Shown here: positions 1-9,088 of the stretch, piece after piece
How positions within the stretch are numbered: the first letter of the stretch is position 1
How the letters are laid out: every line of letters starts with the position of its first letter
Assembly: GCA_023251435.1 (NCBI GenBank)
Contig: JAHEYU010000055.1
Coordinates: 1 to 43,093, forward strand
DNA length: 43,093 bases
Origin: Bacteroidota bacterium
GTDB lineage: Bacteria; Bacteroidota; Bacteroidia; Bacteroidales; Prolixibacteraceae
Reading direction: 5' to 3'
The notes under the pieces: model-generated
The model's database searches: none
Seen by the model: only the letters and a program-made list of their open reading frames with translations
Told to the model about the DNA's origin: nothing
Translations under genes and position numbers: made by a program

Positions 1-328
1 CAATTGTAACGCTATTCCCATCATTCGACAATTCCGTTGCTAATGTAGTCCTGGCTATATATAGATATTGCATACCAGTATTATACCCAGCCGGGTGAAG
101 TCTTGAAACCTCTACCTCGATACCATTGGTTGTAACCGTTGTATTTGCATCGAGTGCTGTCCATTCAACAGAGGAGGCCTTCAATGTCCATACATTCATC
201 TGATCTTTGGTCAGTAAATTAAATTCGTTGTTTGTTACAGTCTTAGCAAATACCATCACGATGCTCGATGCCATCAGTATGATGGCTATGACCATCACTT
301 TACCTGTAATTGTAAATAAAGATCTCAT
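1..328 (-). CDS. Secreted protein of unknown function, N-terminal part (cut by window edge)
   Basis: An open frame starts with ATG at 328 and runs without a stop to position 1, giving about 109 residues. The start reads MRSLFTITGKVMVIAIILMA, a basic then hydrophobic segment ending near VFAKT, which looks like a signal peptide, so the product is probably exported. The mature part is rich in Thr, Val, Asn and Leu (for example SVEWTALDANTTVTTNG), typical of a beta-rich secreted protein. I do not recognise the family. It is the last visible gene of the polysaccharide utilisation locus, about 30 bases after the GH29-like gene on the same strand, so it is probably cotranscribed and may be another glycan-active or glycan-binding protein. 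That role is inferred from position only. Confidence 0.6.
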   Translation of the reverse strand, partial: MRSLFTITGKVMVIAIILMASSIVMVFAKTVTNNEFNLLTKDQMNVWTLKASSVEWTALDANTTVTTNGIEVEVSRLHPAGYNTGMQYLYIARTTLATELSNDGNSVTI

Positions 329-358
329 AGTTGTAATTTTTTTTATTATTATTATTGA

Positions 359-1990
359 TCAGTTGTTGTTTTTTATTTTGACTACCCATGCATGTTCACA
401 GGGCTTATTCTTATCATTTTTAAGCTCATCCGGAAATCTCACAACTATTCCGTCTCCAGAATCAATCCACTCCAATGCCTTCTTATATCCCAGCAATTCA
501 ACTTTACTTCCTTTTACCGCCTTAACCCCTTTGATTCTTAGCTGATCTCCTGGCCATTCCTTGAGGATTGCATAAATATTTTTACCGTCTTTACTTTGAG
601 TGTAGGAAATACTACCTTCAGTTTGTTGTTGATAAGGGCGCGTGGCATATATTCCTTCTCCATTGACTTTTAACCATCTTCCAATATCCATTAACCGGGT
701 TTTCTGTACCTGAGGCAAAGCTCCTTGCCCATCAAGGTTTACAATCAAAAGAAGATTTCCTCCATGAGCGACAATATCAACAAACATGTCAATGAATGCT
801 TTAGAGGTTATTACATTATGCTCTGTATCCTGCCAGTTAAAGCCAAACGACTGGCTTATTCCACGACATTCCTCCCAGGCATGGATGGATTGTTTGACCT
901 CCTTTTCCATATCACCGTATTCGTTAGTGAAGAAGTCGCCTCGCTTCGACCTTTGCCATTTTTCCCCTTCATTCGCCCCATAGCGATCGTTTACTGCAAC
1001 TTGTTTCCTTCCCTCTGCTTTATTATAGAAATAAGCGGCTATATCGTATGTGTGCAGCTCCTTAACATTGGTATTCCAATCCCCGTCATACCAAATCAAA
1101 TCAGGGTCATACCTTTCTATAAATTCTATAGCCTGTGGTACTAAATAATCTTTAGCAAAATTCCTAACTGCAATTTTCCCCGTACTCTTATGCTCAAGTT
1201 CAGGTTCAAAGGGATTTATTTTTCCACCCCATTCTCGTTTTTGCAGATTTCCACTCTCATCAATAATAGGGTATTCCCATTCTTCAATACTGAAATAAAA
1301 CCCAAATTTTAGTCCTTCTTTCTGGCAATTTTCAACCAATGGTTTTATCAGGTCCTTTTTGGGCCCCATATCTCCAGCATCTCTTAGTGTAAACGATGAT
1401 GGCCAAAGGCAAAAACCGCTATGATGTTTGTTAAACGGAACGATATATTTCATTCCGGCTTTTTTGGCAATGTTGACTAACTTTTCCGGATGATATTCTC
1501 GCGCCTGAAAAAAAGGAATAAAGTCATCTCTTCTAAAATCTTTGCCCCAGTTCTTCTCATGATATGCCATAAAAGCGGAGTCTGTGTGGAGCCTTAGCTC
1601 ATACCAGTCGGGGTACATAGGTCCGTTTTCCGTTTTAGGGGCCCACCCGGCAATAGACCAAAGCCCCCAGTCAATAAACATTCCGAACTTTGCATCCAGA
1701 AACCATTCGGGAGCTTTGTGCAGGTCAATTGATTCAGGTACAGGTTTCCATTTGCCTTGTTCATTGAATTTGCCAACACGCTCAAACAATTCTGCCGACT
1801 TTTTCATCAATTCTTCTGAAAACTTTTCTTTTAGTTCATTTAAGGAATATTGATAATGTTCCGGCTTATAGTTTTCCGGCTTTCTGTATTGGTCCGGGGC
1901 ATATGGTATTAATTTATTTTGCGCCCTAAGCGAAGTAAAGGCTATAAGCGAAATTGTAAAAACAAATAACCCGATTCTAAAATTTTTCAT
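359..1990 (-). CDS. GH29 family alpha-L-fucosidase-like glycoside hydrolase with altered active-site residues
   Basis: A 543-residue protein with a signal peptide (about residues 1-23, ending SLRAQ), so probably periplasmic. The GH29 landmarks appear in order: KFGMFIDWG (101-109), PDWYELR (127-133), the KHH motif (188-190), FGFYFSIEEW (229-238), WYDG with the expected nucleophile Asp302, NDRYG with Arg336, and TNEYG with the expected acid/base Glu357. GH29 enzymes remove terminal alpha-L-fucose by a retaining mechanism. Two residues that contact fucose in characterised members differ: the His of the HWG motif is Asp107 and the Glu of the EWY motif is Asp128. The Asp after KHH is Ser191. The catalytic pair is kept, so the protein is likely active, but its sugar may not be fucose. 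It lies 21 bases after the MFS porter gene in the PUL. Confidence 0.85.
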   Translation of the reverse strand: MKNFRIGLFVFTISLIAFTSLRAQNKLIPYAPDQYRKPENYKPEHYQYSLNELKEKFSEELMKKSAELFERVGKFNEQGKWKPVPESIDLHKAPEWFLDAKFGMFIDWGLWSIAGWAPKTENGPMYPDWYELRLHTDSAFMAYHEKNWGKDFRRDDFIPFFQAREYHPEKLVNIAKKAGMKYIVPFNKHHSGFCLWPSSFTLRDAGDMGPKKDLIKPLVENCQKEGLKFGFYFSIEEWEYPIIDESGNLQKREWGGKINPFEPELEHKSTGKIAVRNFAKDYLVPQAIEFIERYDPDLIWYDGDWNTNVKELHTYDIAAYFYNKAEGRKQVAVNDRYGANEGEKWQRSKRGDFFTNEYGDMEKEVKQSIHAWEECRGISQSFGFNWQDTEHNVITSKAFIDMFVDIVAHGGNLLLIVNLDGQGALPQVQKTRLMDIGRWLKVNGEGIYATRPYQQQTEGSISYTQSKDGKNIYAILKEWPGDQLRIKGVKAVKGSKVELLGYKKALEWIDSGDGIVVRFPDELKNDKNKPCEHAWVVKIKNNN

Positions 1991-2011
1991 GATTGTTAGT
2001 CTTTGGTTGAT

Positions 2012-3421
2012 TTATGATTTGTTTAAAATCTTTTCTATTTCTTCTAATGATTTACCTTTGGTTTCTGGTAATTTGTAAAGAAGCACAACAAAGCCAACCC
2101 CGCAAATAGCGGCATAGAGCCAGAAATTCAGCGTCCAGCCCAAATTTTCTTTGATAGCCGGAAAAGTAAACGTAAGTGAAAAATTACCGACCCAATGTGC
2201 TACTGCGGCAACTGACATAGCAGTCCCTCTGATCCGGTTAGGGAATATCTCGGATAAAATGACCCACAGTACCGGGGCAAGTGTAAGGGAGTAAAAAGCG
2301 ACACTGGCCAGAGTTAAAATTACGATTGGAAGCCCCTGCACCCCTATTTGGAATAAATAACCTTCGAGTGTATAAATCAGGGCCAATGATCCGGTGCCAA
2401 GCAACATCAGAAATTTGCGGCCTATTTTGTCGACTATGAAAATAGTGACAATAACTGACATCACCATGATAGTGCCGATGACCACAATTTGTAACATCAT
2501 TTCCCTAATATTGTAACCCGCAGCTTGAAAAATATCTGCTGCATAGTAGAAAACTACATTCATTCCACTCCACTGTTGGAGAAAAGCCAAAAAGATACCG
2601 AGAAGAAGTATTTTGAGAAGTCCTGGTTCCAGCAGTTCCTTAAAATGGACTTTAGCTGTTTCTTCTTCCGATATAGTTTTTTGTATCAATGCCACTTCAT
2701 TACGTGCATATTTTTCTCCTCCAACCTTTTTGAGAATTCCTATTGCCTTATTATTTTGTCCGTTTTTGACTAACCAACGAACGCTTTCTGGCATAAAGAT
2801 CATCAACAAGAAAAATAGGAAAGCAGGCAAGGTCTCCGCCCCGAACATCCATCGCCATCCAATCTGTCCGTTCCAACTCTGCCGGATGATTTCTTCTGTT
2901 GCATCAACTGGCATTTTCGTATCGATAAGCGATATACGCCAGTTAACTACCTGTGCAGCCAAAATTCCAAACATCACTAATAACTGGTTGACTGAAACCA
3001 TTTTCCCCCGAATGTGTGGGGGAGACATCTCGGCAATGTACATCGGCGATAGGTTTAAGGCAATACCTATGCCCAAACCACCGATGATACGATAAATGTT
3101 AAATGAGTTAAAGCTTCCGGCAAGTCCTGTTCCGATAGCAGAAACAGTAAATAATGCTCCAGATAATATCAATAGTCGCTTTCGCCCCAATTTATCACTT
3201 AATATAACACAAAGAATCGCCCCCAATATGCAACCTATCAATGCTGAGCTGGTTCCCCATCCCTTCTGAGAGGGTGTGGTTAAATGGAAATAGGGTTCAT
3301 AAAACGGTTTTGCACCACCCACCACCACCCAGTCATATCCAAACAGAAAGCCCCCCATAGCTGCTACCAGGCATATCAACCATAAAAATGTTTGGTTATA
3401 TCTTATATTAGAAGTCTCCAT
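2012..3421 (-). CDS. MFS sugar porter (XylE/GLUT-like)
   Basis: Inner-membrane sugar:proton symporter of the sugar porter family, 469 residues from METSNIRYNQ. An in-frame start 20 codons upstream at 3481 would run into the cupin gene, and ATG 3421 sits just 4 bases after that gene's stop at 3426, so 3421 is the better start. Family signatures are clear: a GFLFGYD segment in the first helix, DKLGRKR in the loop between helices 2 and 3, PESVRWLV after helix 6, a second DKIGRKF, and PETKGKSLEEIE at the C-terminus. About 12 hydrophobic segments are visible. Its place between a sugar isomerase-like gene and a glycoside hydrolase suggests it imports the monosaccharide freed by the PUL enzymes. The substrate cannot be read from the sequence. 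Confidence 0.9.
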   Translation of the reverse strand: METSNIRYNQTFLWLICLVAAMGGFLFGYDWVVVGGAKPFYEPYFHLTTPSQKGWGTSSALIGCILGAILCVILSDKLGRKRLLILSGALFTVSAIGTGLAGSFNSFNIYRIIGGLGIGIALNLSPMYIAEMSPPHIRGKMVSVNQLLVMFGILAAQVVNWRISLIDTKMPVDATEEIIRQSWNGQIGWRWMFGAETLPAFLFFLLMIFMPESVRWLVKNGQNNKAIGILKKVGGEKYARNEVALIQKTISEEETAKVHFKELLEPGLLKILLLGIFLAFLQQWSGMNVVFYYAADIFQAAGYNIREMMLQIVVIGTIMVMSVIVTIFIVDKIGRKFLMLLGTGSLALIYTLEGYLFQIGVQGLPIVILTLASVAFYSLTLAPVLWVILSEIFPNRIRGTAMSVAAVAHWVGNFSLTFTFPAIKENLGWTLNFWLYAAICGVGFVVLLYKLPETKGKSLEEIEKILNKS

Positions 3422-3425
3422 TCTC

Positions 3426-4667
3426 TTATTGTTTTTGATTTGCTTTATACCATTTTTCCCATTCCGGATTTTCAGGACCAAAATGTTTAAGCATTACAAT
3501 TGGGTCTGTTTTAGATTGATTAATGATTTGTACCCCTTCAAAAGCAGCCTGTTCGCTTACAAAGTATTCATCGTGGGTCAGTTCTCCATAACGGATCAAC
3601 GAGGGAGTTTCAACATCCCAAACTCCCATCGTTCCATGTCCCTGCATCATGATCATCCCATATGCAGCTTCATCTTTTATAATTACTTCAGCTCCGGGAA
3701 ATATTGTTAGTTCTTTAGCGCTAAATGCTTTCGATTTATAACAAATCCAATTTTCTATGTAACCAGACTGCTTCATTTCCTGCAATGGACGAACAGGTAT
3801 TGGCCGCATAAAACGGTTCTTTACAAAATCTGGATCAACATTCAAATTCCAGTCAATAACCTCCATGAGGTGGTTGTAATCTCCACCTTTTTCTATTGGA
3901 GAGTCTTTCCAAAGCAAAGCTTCCGGTACGATTGTATTACCTACCAGTGACTGATACATGGCATATACATCTGAAGCTTTTTGAGGTTCGTATGTACAAA
4001 GACTTCCCGGAGCATGAAGCACTCCGGGCGGAACATCCCACCCTGTTCCCGGTTCAAGACGATGTGCATGAGAAAGGTTAGTGATCTTATTGTCTCCCTT
4101 TGAAAAATTCATCAGGCATTCCAAAACTTCCTGTTTGGTTGTTCCTGGGTTAAAACCGAAGAACGTAAAAGGGAAATCGCCTCCGTGGTTGTTAAGTTGT
4201 GGTGGAAAATAGTAAGCCTCCGGTTTTCCTTTTTGCCCAGTCAGACTGGCATGCTCATCCCGGTGATGAACATGATGAGGCAACGCCCCAAGGTTATCAA
4301 AGAATTTTGAGTATATGGGCCAACATCTGTATTCTTCCCATATCCGTTTTCCAATCAATTTTTCTTTCAGTTCATTCACCGCATCCTTTAGAAGAATGCG
4401 TTCATTTTGTCCGTTTCCCACGAGAACAACTTCGCTGAGGCCTTCATTTTTTCCTGTCAAAGGACCATTGTCGGCAGGTGTGGTAGAAGAAAGCCAGCGT
4501 TCATCGATGCCTCCCCGTTCTCCTCCCAACGCATAATAATCATCGGGATGCAGTTTGATTCTCCTCCCCGGAATGCAAAAAGAGCGTGGTACCCAATTGG
4601 GAACCAACCGCAAAATCCCCTGTCCCTGATCCAGAGCTTTCTCTGCAAGTGTTATCAATTTAGTCAT
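3426..4667 (-). CDS. Cupin protein related to class I mannose-6-phosphate isomerase
   Basis: A cytoplasmic protein of 413 residues without a signal peptide. The middle carries what look like the metal ligands of a type I phosphomannose isomerase cupin: HHVHHRDEH (131-139), a KPE motif (148-150) followed by AYYFPPQ, and WDVPPGVLHA with His218 in place of the usual isomerase PxGxxHA. A second cupin-like half follows (about 310-410). It is unlike housekeeping ManA at the N-terminus (IPGRRIKLHPDDYYALGGER). Known relatives interconvert aldose and ketose sugars or their phosphates. With the DUF4432 epimerase-like gene 24 bases upstream and the sugar porter 4 bases downstream, a role in intracellular processing of the imported PUL sugar is the natural inference. 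The exact substrate is unknown. Confidence 0.7.
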   Translation of the reverse strand: MTKLITLAEKALDQGQGILRLVPNWVPRSFCIPGRRIKLHPDDYYALGGERGGIDERWLSSTTPADNGPLTGKNEGLSEVVLVGNGQNERILLKDAVNELKEKLIGKRIWEEYRCWPIYSKFFDNLGALPHHVHHRDEHASLTGQKGKPEAYYFPPQLNNHGGDFPFTFFGFNPGTTKQEVLECLMNFSKGDNKITNLSHAHRLEPGTGWDVPPGVLHAPGSLCTYEPQKASDVYAMYQSLVGNTIVPEALLWKDSPIEKGGDYNHLMEVIDWNLNVDPDFVKNRFMRPIPVRPLQEMKQSGYIENWICYKSKAFSAKELTIFPGAEVIIKDEAAYGMIMMQGHGTMGVWDVETPSLIRYGELTHDEYFVSEQAAFEGVQIINQSKTDPIVMLKHFGPENPEWEKWYKANQKQ

Positions 4668-4690
4668 CGTTCGGTATTTATTGTTAATAT

Positions 4691-5749
4691 TTATTTTTTG
4701 TGAATTACTTCCAGTACCAGGTTATATTCCCGTGTTTCTCCGGGGTGAATAAAAATCAGGCTGCCCTCTTTGCGAGCTCTTGATTGTCCGATTGGGGGAT
4801 GGGTCGCAGGTTCAAGTGCGGTTACATATTCATTTTTCCCCCAGTGTTGCCAGTTGGTCAACCAAGGGAGTTGTGCTTTCTTAAATCGTAATTTAATTCC
4901 CAATTTTATGTATGGGTTATAAATTGCACATTCACATATCCCAGATGAATCCGGATTGATATCAATAAAAGCAACTGATTCTCCATTGCCTTTATGCTCT
5001 TCAATAGGGGTAGTACATGTTTTGAAATTATTATCGAAATTAAAAATAGAACTATCTGCCTGGCTTCCTCTTGATTCCCATTTTCCCTCCCAAAAGATTT
5101 TTGTTCCGTCAGTGATCAAAGGCCAACCAAAATTAAAATGGTATAGCAACATGTGAGGAGTCGGTTCGTTGCCCAAATTAGTCACCTCATCTGTAATATT
5201 GATTTCAGGACATCCCAGTTCAACCGCAATAGTTCTTCTTAACTCGATATGTGGGCCAAACACAGAGGATTGCAGCATTCTACCGGTAATACTCATTTGG
5301 AGGTTACCCGTTCGCAAATTAGGTTGGACGATCGATTCAAGTAGTAAAGGAATATGGCTGATGCGGTCATGCAGCCCCCTTTCTCCGAACTCATCTTTTT
5401 CGGGACCTCCAATATGGGTCAACCCACAGGTGGTGAGTAATCCACCGCCGAAAGAATGAAGCCAGTTCATTCCTGATGCTGATGTAATATTCCCAGGCAT
5501 AATTCCCAAATGGCTTAACCAAGCCAAACTAAACTGATTGTAAAAAGCATCGGCAATGTCCATAGCACGATCAAGAACGACTTTAAATCGTAACCCACTC
5601 CCTGTATTTATCCAAGCTATCCGGACTCCTTTCTCTGTTCCATTATCCAGAATGGATGTCTCGATTCCTCCTAATTGATGAAAGTTGGAGATTTTCTCAC
5701 TTATGATAGCACTGTTATGAAAACTATCTTTTAAGTCATTAATTATCAT
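4691..5749 (-). CDS. DUF4432 family aldose 1-epimerase-like protein
   Basis: 352 residues, no signal peptide, so cytoplasmic. It has the galactose-mutarotase-like beta-sandwich pattern of DUF4432 proteins: GSGLRFKVVLDRAMDIADA (51-69), a GGGLLTTCGL stretch, GERGLHDRIS (the usual HGR segment), then HMLLYHFNFGWPL and a C-terminal EPATHPP motif. DUF4432 proteins are related to aldose 1-epimerases, which speed interconversion of sugar anomers. Most members are uncharacterised. Its neighbours, a cupin isomerase and an MFS porter in tight tandem, suggest it prepares the imported sugar for isomerisation. The substrate is not predictable from sequence. Confidence 0.8.
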   Translation of the reverse strand: MIINDLKDSFHNSAIISEKISNFHQLGGIETSILDNGTEKGVRIAWINTGSGLRFKVVLDRAMDIADAFYNQFSLAWLSHLGIMPGNITSASGMNWLHSFGGGLLTTCGLTHIGGPEKDEFGERGLHDRISHIPLLLESIVQPNLRTGNLQMSITGRMLQSSVFGPHIELRRTIAVELGCPEINITDEVTNLGNEPTPHMLLYHFNFGWPLITDGTKIFWEGKWESRGSQADSSIFNFDNNFKTCTTPIEEHKGNGESVAFIDINPDSSGICECAIYNPYIKLGIKLRFKKAQLPWLTNWQHWGKNEYVTALEPATHPPIGQSRARKEGSLIFIHPGETREYNLVLEVIHKK

Positions 5750-5822
5750 AGGTTGTATTAATTGCTTTTATGTAATGTATCTAACCGTTACTAAAAAGTT
5801 CTAAAGTATGGATGTGAACTTT

Positions 5823-7889
5823 TCATTCTTTATATGAGAATCTTGTAAACTTTAAATGAGAAACGACCATTCCTGAATTTTCATCATATATTGAGTTGTC
5901 AAATGGGAATGGCCCGCTACTGTAGACTAACATGCCATTAATAATAATTTCATTTGAGTAACTGAGTCTTATAGCAGAATAAGAAGGAACCGAAACTGCT
6001 GCAATGCGATAACATAAAAGATTGGCAAATTTTATTTGACTACTGTTTTCAATAAATATTGGAGTGACATACTCTCCTCCCAGATTTTCTTCTGTCTGTA
6101 ATGCGTAAAATTCCCAGTTCTTTACATTTTGCAATTTCAATTCCCAGTCTTTATGATGTTCCAAGGATACTTGGTATAATCTACCGGAAGTATTGGTATT
6201 GCTTACAAAAAAAGGACATTGTGCAAAATCATTTGGAGCCCATATATTTTTAAAAGTTCCTCCACCTCCATTGGTGACCCATAAACCAATGCACTGCCCT
6301 TTTCCTAATTTGACCATTCTGTCTGACGGATTCCCGGGAGTAAAGAACACATCATTAACACAGGAAGAACTGCCAGCTAACCATTTCATCCCAATTGCTC
6401 CGGGATTTGATTTAAGATCGAACCCGATGCCGGTAATAATATTTGTTCCTTGCGGAGGAGTCAATAATACAGGTCGACAATTGATTGAATCAGTGAATCC
6501 CGGTGTATCATTTTTTAAAACAAACCGAGTCATTGCTGAATGAAGACCAATTATTATAGTTGAATCACGCAGTTCCAATGTTTCAGAAATAAGGAATTGC
6601 CCCATAGGCAAGTATATGACTTTAAACTCCTTTATAGCTTGTTTAAATATTTGGGTGCAATCCATGATCCCATCTCCCACAGCGCCCAATTCAACAATAT
6701 TCTTCCATGTTTGGTGTTGAGGTATCACCGGAACGTCACTGCTCTGAAATTTCCCTAAAGAATCAATAGGTGCCTGATCAATTAAAGTGACAAATTTTCT
6801 TTCAAGAATATTACTCCCCTCTTTGGTTGAAATATGCAATCCATGAGAAAAACTTTTAACGTTACATACAGGAGAAATAGCTTTGTAATGTAAGGCATCT
6901 TCAGGAAGTGATGCAATTATTCCATATGTAATTGCAAAATTAATGATGAATGGAACATGCGACAAGCTTATATTTTCAAGGTTTATTTGGGTTTCTGGAT
7001 TAAAATAATTGTTGATATCGATGGCAGATTTATCAACATGCTCAAACCAAGAATCTTTAACAAATAACTGCTCATTACTATAAGGAACCTGAATCCCAAT
7101 GGGAGAATTCATAAATTTGCACCGAATAACAGTCATACCTGCATCGGTAGTTATGATGGAAGATGAACGCTGTCCTGCAAAATTGCAATCTAAGATTGTT
7201 ACCGGCCAACCAGGGGCGGTATTTCCTGTCTTAATAGCCCATTCTCCTCCTGAGAACGTACAATTTTCAATCAGATTCCCCATTTCCTCAATTGCTCCCT
7301 TGGCTGTTCCGATCTGAAAATTACTATATTCAATAAAACAATGCTGAGATACGTGGAACCTAATTGCAACAGCGGCAGGATTACCTTTACCCAAATCAAA
7401 ATTAATATTACTGATGCCGGAAAAAAATGTGTTGTTGTTCGCATCCTGAATGGGGTTATTTCCCTTGGGTTTGCTATGACAAAAGTGAATTAGATACTTC
7501 ACTTTTCCTTCCTGAAAGTAGGGTGAATAATCTTTTAATTTAAAAATGGGTCTTGTTTGACCATACCCAATTAGACGAATTCCTTTCCATAAATTTAAAG
7601 TCTTGCCGAAACGATAGATACCTTCGGGGATAAATATTATGCCACCGCCTGATTGTTTAGCAACCTGATCAATAGCAGCCTGAAGAGCTATTGCATCATC
7701 GTCGTTGTCATTTGCCTGAGTTTTGAATTTGTCCTTTTCGAAATATACAGCTTTCCGATCGACTGGTGCACTTGTATATATCGATTGTCCCGTTTGTTTA
7801 CCAGCAATGTAAGGAGACAAAGATAATTCTATAGACATGGCTATTCCATAATAACCTAACAACATGGCTATTGACAAAAAATATTTCAT
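5823..7889 (-). CDS. Secreted tandem beta-helix protein (pectate lyase 3 / GH55-like fold), putative glycan depolymerase
   Basis: A 688-residue exported protein. I start it at the ATG at 7889 because MKYFLSIAMLLGYYGIAMS there forms a signal peptide, whereas the longer frame from 7928 adds 13 polar residues. Two copies of a pectate-lyase-3-type opening are visible: DDAIALQAAIDQ followed by GGGIIFIPEGIYRF near residue 65-95, and GAVGDGIMDCTQIFKQAI followed by VIYLPMGQFLISETL near 405-440. Each leads into repeats of short strands ending in small or Asn residues, the pattern of a right-handed parallel beta-helix. Two tandem helices recall GH55 enzymes, but polysaccharide lyases and GH28-like proteins share the fold, and I cannot assign catalytic residues. 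A terminator-like hairpin separates it from the SusCD-side genes. Confidence 0.7.
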   Translation of the reverse strand: MKYFLSIAMLLGYYGIAMSIELSLSPYIAGKQTGQSIYTSAPVDRKAVYFEKDKFKTQANDNDDDAIALQAAIDQVAKQSGGGIIFIPEGIYRFGKTLNLWKGIRLIGYGQTRPIFKLKDYSPYFQEGKVKYLIHFCHSKPKGNNPIQDANNNTFFSGISNINFDLGKGNPAAVAIRFHVSQHCFIEYSNFQIGTAKGAIEEMGNLIENCTFSGGEWAIKTGNTAPGWPVTILDCNFAGQRSSSIITTDAGMTVIRCKFMNSPIGIQVPYSNEQLFVKDSWFEHVDKSAIDINNYFNPETQINLENISLSHVPFIINFAITYGIIASLPEDALHYKAISPVCNVKSFSHGLHISTKEGSNILERKFVTLIDQAPIDSLGKFQSSDVPVIPQHQTWKNIVELGAVGDGIMDCTQIFKQAIKEFKVIYLPMGQFLISETLELRDSTIIIGLHSAMTRFVLKNDTPGFTDSINCRPVLLTPPQGTNIITGIGFDLKSNPGAIGMKWLAGSSSCVNDVFFTPGNPSDRMVKLGKGQCIGLWVTNGGGGTFKNIWAPNDFAQCPFFVSNTNTSGRLYQVSLEHHKDWELKLQNVKNWEFYALQTEENLGGEYVTPIFIENSSQIKFANLLCYRIAAVSVPSYSAIRLSYSNEIIINGMLVYSSGPFPFDNSIYDENSGMVVSHLKFTRFSYKE

Positions 7890-8016
7890 CTTAAAATATT
7901 TGAATTTATCTTCAGAAATAACTGACAATAATGCTGTCTAGCAATGACATCAAATCTTATGATTTATTAGAGATGGTGCTGTGATGAGTGTTGAAGTGAC
8001 ATAAGATTCAAAAGAA

Positions 8017-8068
8017 TCAAAGACTCACAGGATATATGCAAACAGTTCCATCCCCGTGAGTCTTTTGA
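8017..8068 (-). terminator. Hairpin between PUL lipoprotein and beta-helix gene
   Basis: TCAAAGACTCAC (8017-8028) pairs with GTGAGTCTTTTGA (8056-8068) with one extra T, and inner GGAT/ATCC pairing extends it. It lies 12 bases after the lipoprotein stop on the minus strand, followed by a broken T-run (TTTGATTCTTTTG). A second inverted repeat, AATCTTATG (7953-7961) and CATAAGATT (8000-8008), lies between it and the beta-helix gene. It may partly end the SusCD transcript. Confidence 0.6.
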
Positions 8069-8079
8069 TACTATTAAAT

Positions 8080-9063
8080 TTACTCTATTTTTAAACGTTT
8101 TATGCTGATTGTCATTTCCTTTCTGGCATTGTCGACCTTATTTACATACAAATACGAAGTATAGTTTCTATCTTGTGTTTGTACTAAGGCTCCCTGATCA
8201 GCAGATAATGTTAAAGCATAGTCAGCGGCACTATTAAATTGTGGATTCTCCAAATCTATATCATCAATGAATACAGTAGGAGGGGCACCTTTTAACTGAC
8301 CATCCTTCATGTTATCAATGCGTTTCTCCATCTTTGTTGTTAATTTTGTCCATGAATTTGGAATTGAAAGGCTGGTAACATAATTTCCATTGGCAAGAGA
8401 AACTATTGAATGTCCGAATGCTCCTCCACTCATCCCCATTGTTGCTTTATACAGATACACAAAATCTATTTTCCCGGAAAGATTTTGTCCATCAACTTGT
8501 TCCTTGGTATATGCTGTCATATCTGCAATTGAGAAATAGCAAACCCCTCCATCTTTTAAAAGGATGTTTCTCTTCATATCCATTTTACTGATATTATATT
8601 CCGGCGTCCGCATACTAACTTTGTCCCCAGAAGTGTTAATTCCACTAAACTCAAAATATACTTTTTTCCCTCGGGCAGCTTCTGGTATTACATAATAATA
8701 TCGAAGAGTAACCGCATTTGTGTCCACCAGTTGAACGGTTGAAACAGATCCGTTAGTGATACTATCTTTTACAGTTAATACATTCTTGTCGATACCTGTA
8801 CCGCGATCCGTATAAATCGAATACCGACTAAAACCGGTTCCTGCGAAACCTTCGATAGAAGCTTCAACAGATGCTGATTTCAACTTGCCAATTAATGTTC
8901 CCAAAGCGTATTTAAATTCTAACTTCTGTCCAACAATAGCTGGTTCAACAGATTGCTTTATAAAATCGTTTTTAAATGAAGTTTGAGTTTCATCTTTCTC
9001 ACATGAAAGAAAAAAAACAGTAATAAAAACGACAAATATTATATTCTTAAGATTTATTTTCAT
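8080..9063 (-). CDS. Surface lipoprotein of the PUL (DUF4466-like), putative glycan-binding protein
   Basis: 327 residues from ATG 9063, which gives a clean lipoprotein signal MKINLKNIIFVVFITVFFLS followed by Cys21. The longer frame from 9081 adds six residues and spoils the charged N-terminus. After the lipobox come CEKDE and a beta-rich body with no obvious enzyme motif. Its length, position after SusD and tone resemble DUF4466-type lipoproteins of Bacteroidota PULs, but that match is from memory and tentative. Proteins in this slot often act as surface glycan-binding partners of SusD. The gene ends 12 bases before a strong hairpin, so the SusC-SusD-lipoprotein transcript may partly stop here. 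Confidence 0.65.
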   Translation of the reverse strand: MKINLKNIIFVVFITVFFLSCEKDETQTSFKNDFIKQSVEPAIVGQKLEFKYALGTLIGKLKSASVEASIEGFAGTGFSRYSIYTDRGTGIDKNVLTVKDSITNGSVSTVQLVDTNAVTLRYYYVIPEAARGKKVYFEFSGINTSGDKVSMRTPEYNISKMDMKRNILLKDGGVCYFSIADMTAYTKEQVDGQNLSGKIDFVYLYKATMGMSGGAFGHSIVSLANGNYVTSLSIPNSWTKLTTKMEKRIDNMKDGQLKGAPPTVFIDDIDLENPQFNSAADYALTLSADQGALVQTQDRNYTSYLYVNKVDNARKEMTISIKRLKIE

Positions 9064-9088
9064 AGCAAATAATTCTAACATTTAACAA

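Noticed and set aside
207-545. 112-residue plus-strand frame across the partial gene and the end of the GH29 gene
   Set aside because: It lies antisense to two well supported frames and has no recognisable feature.
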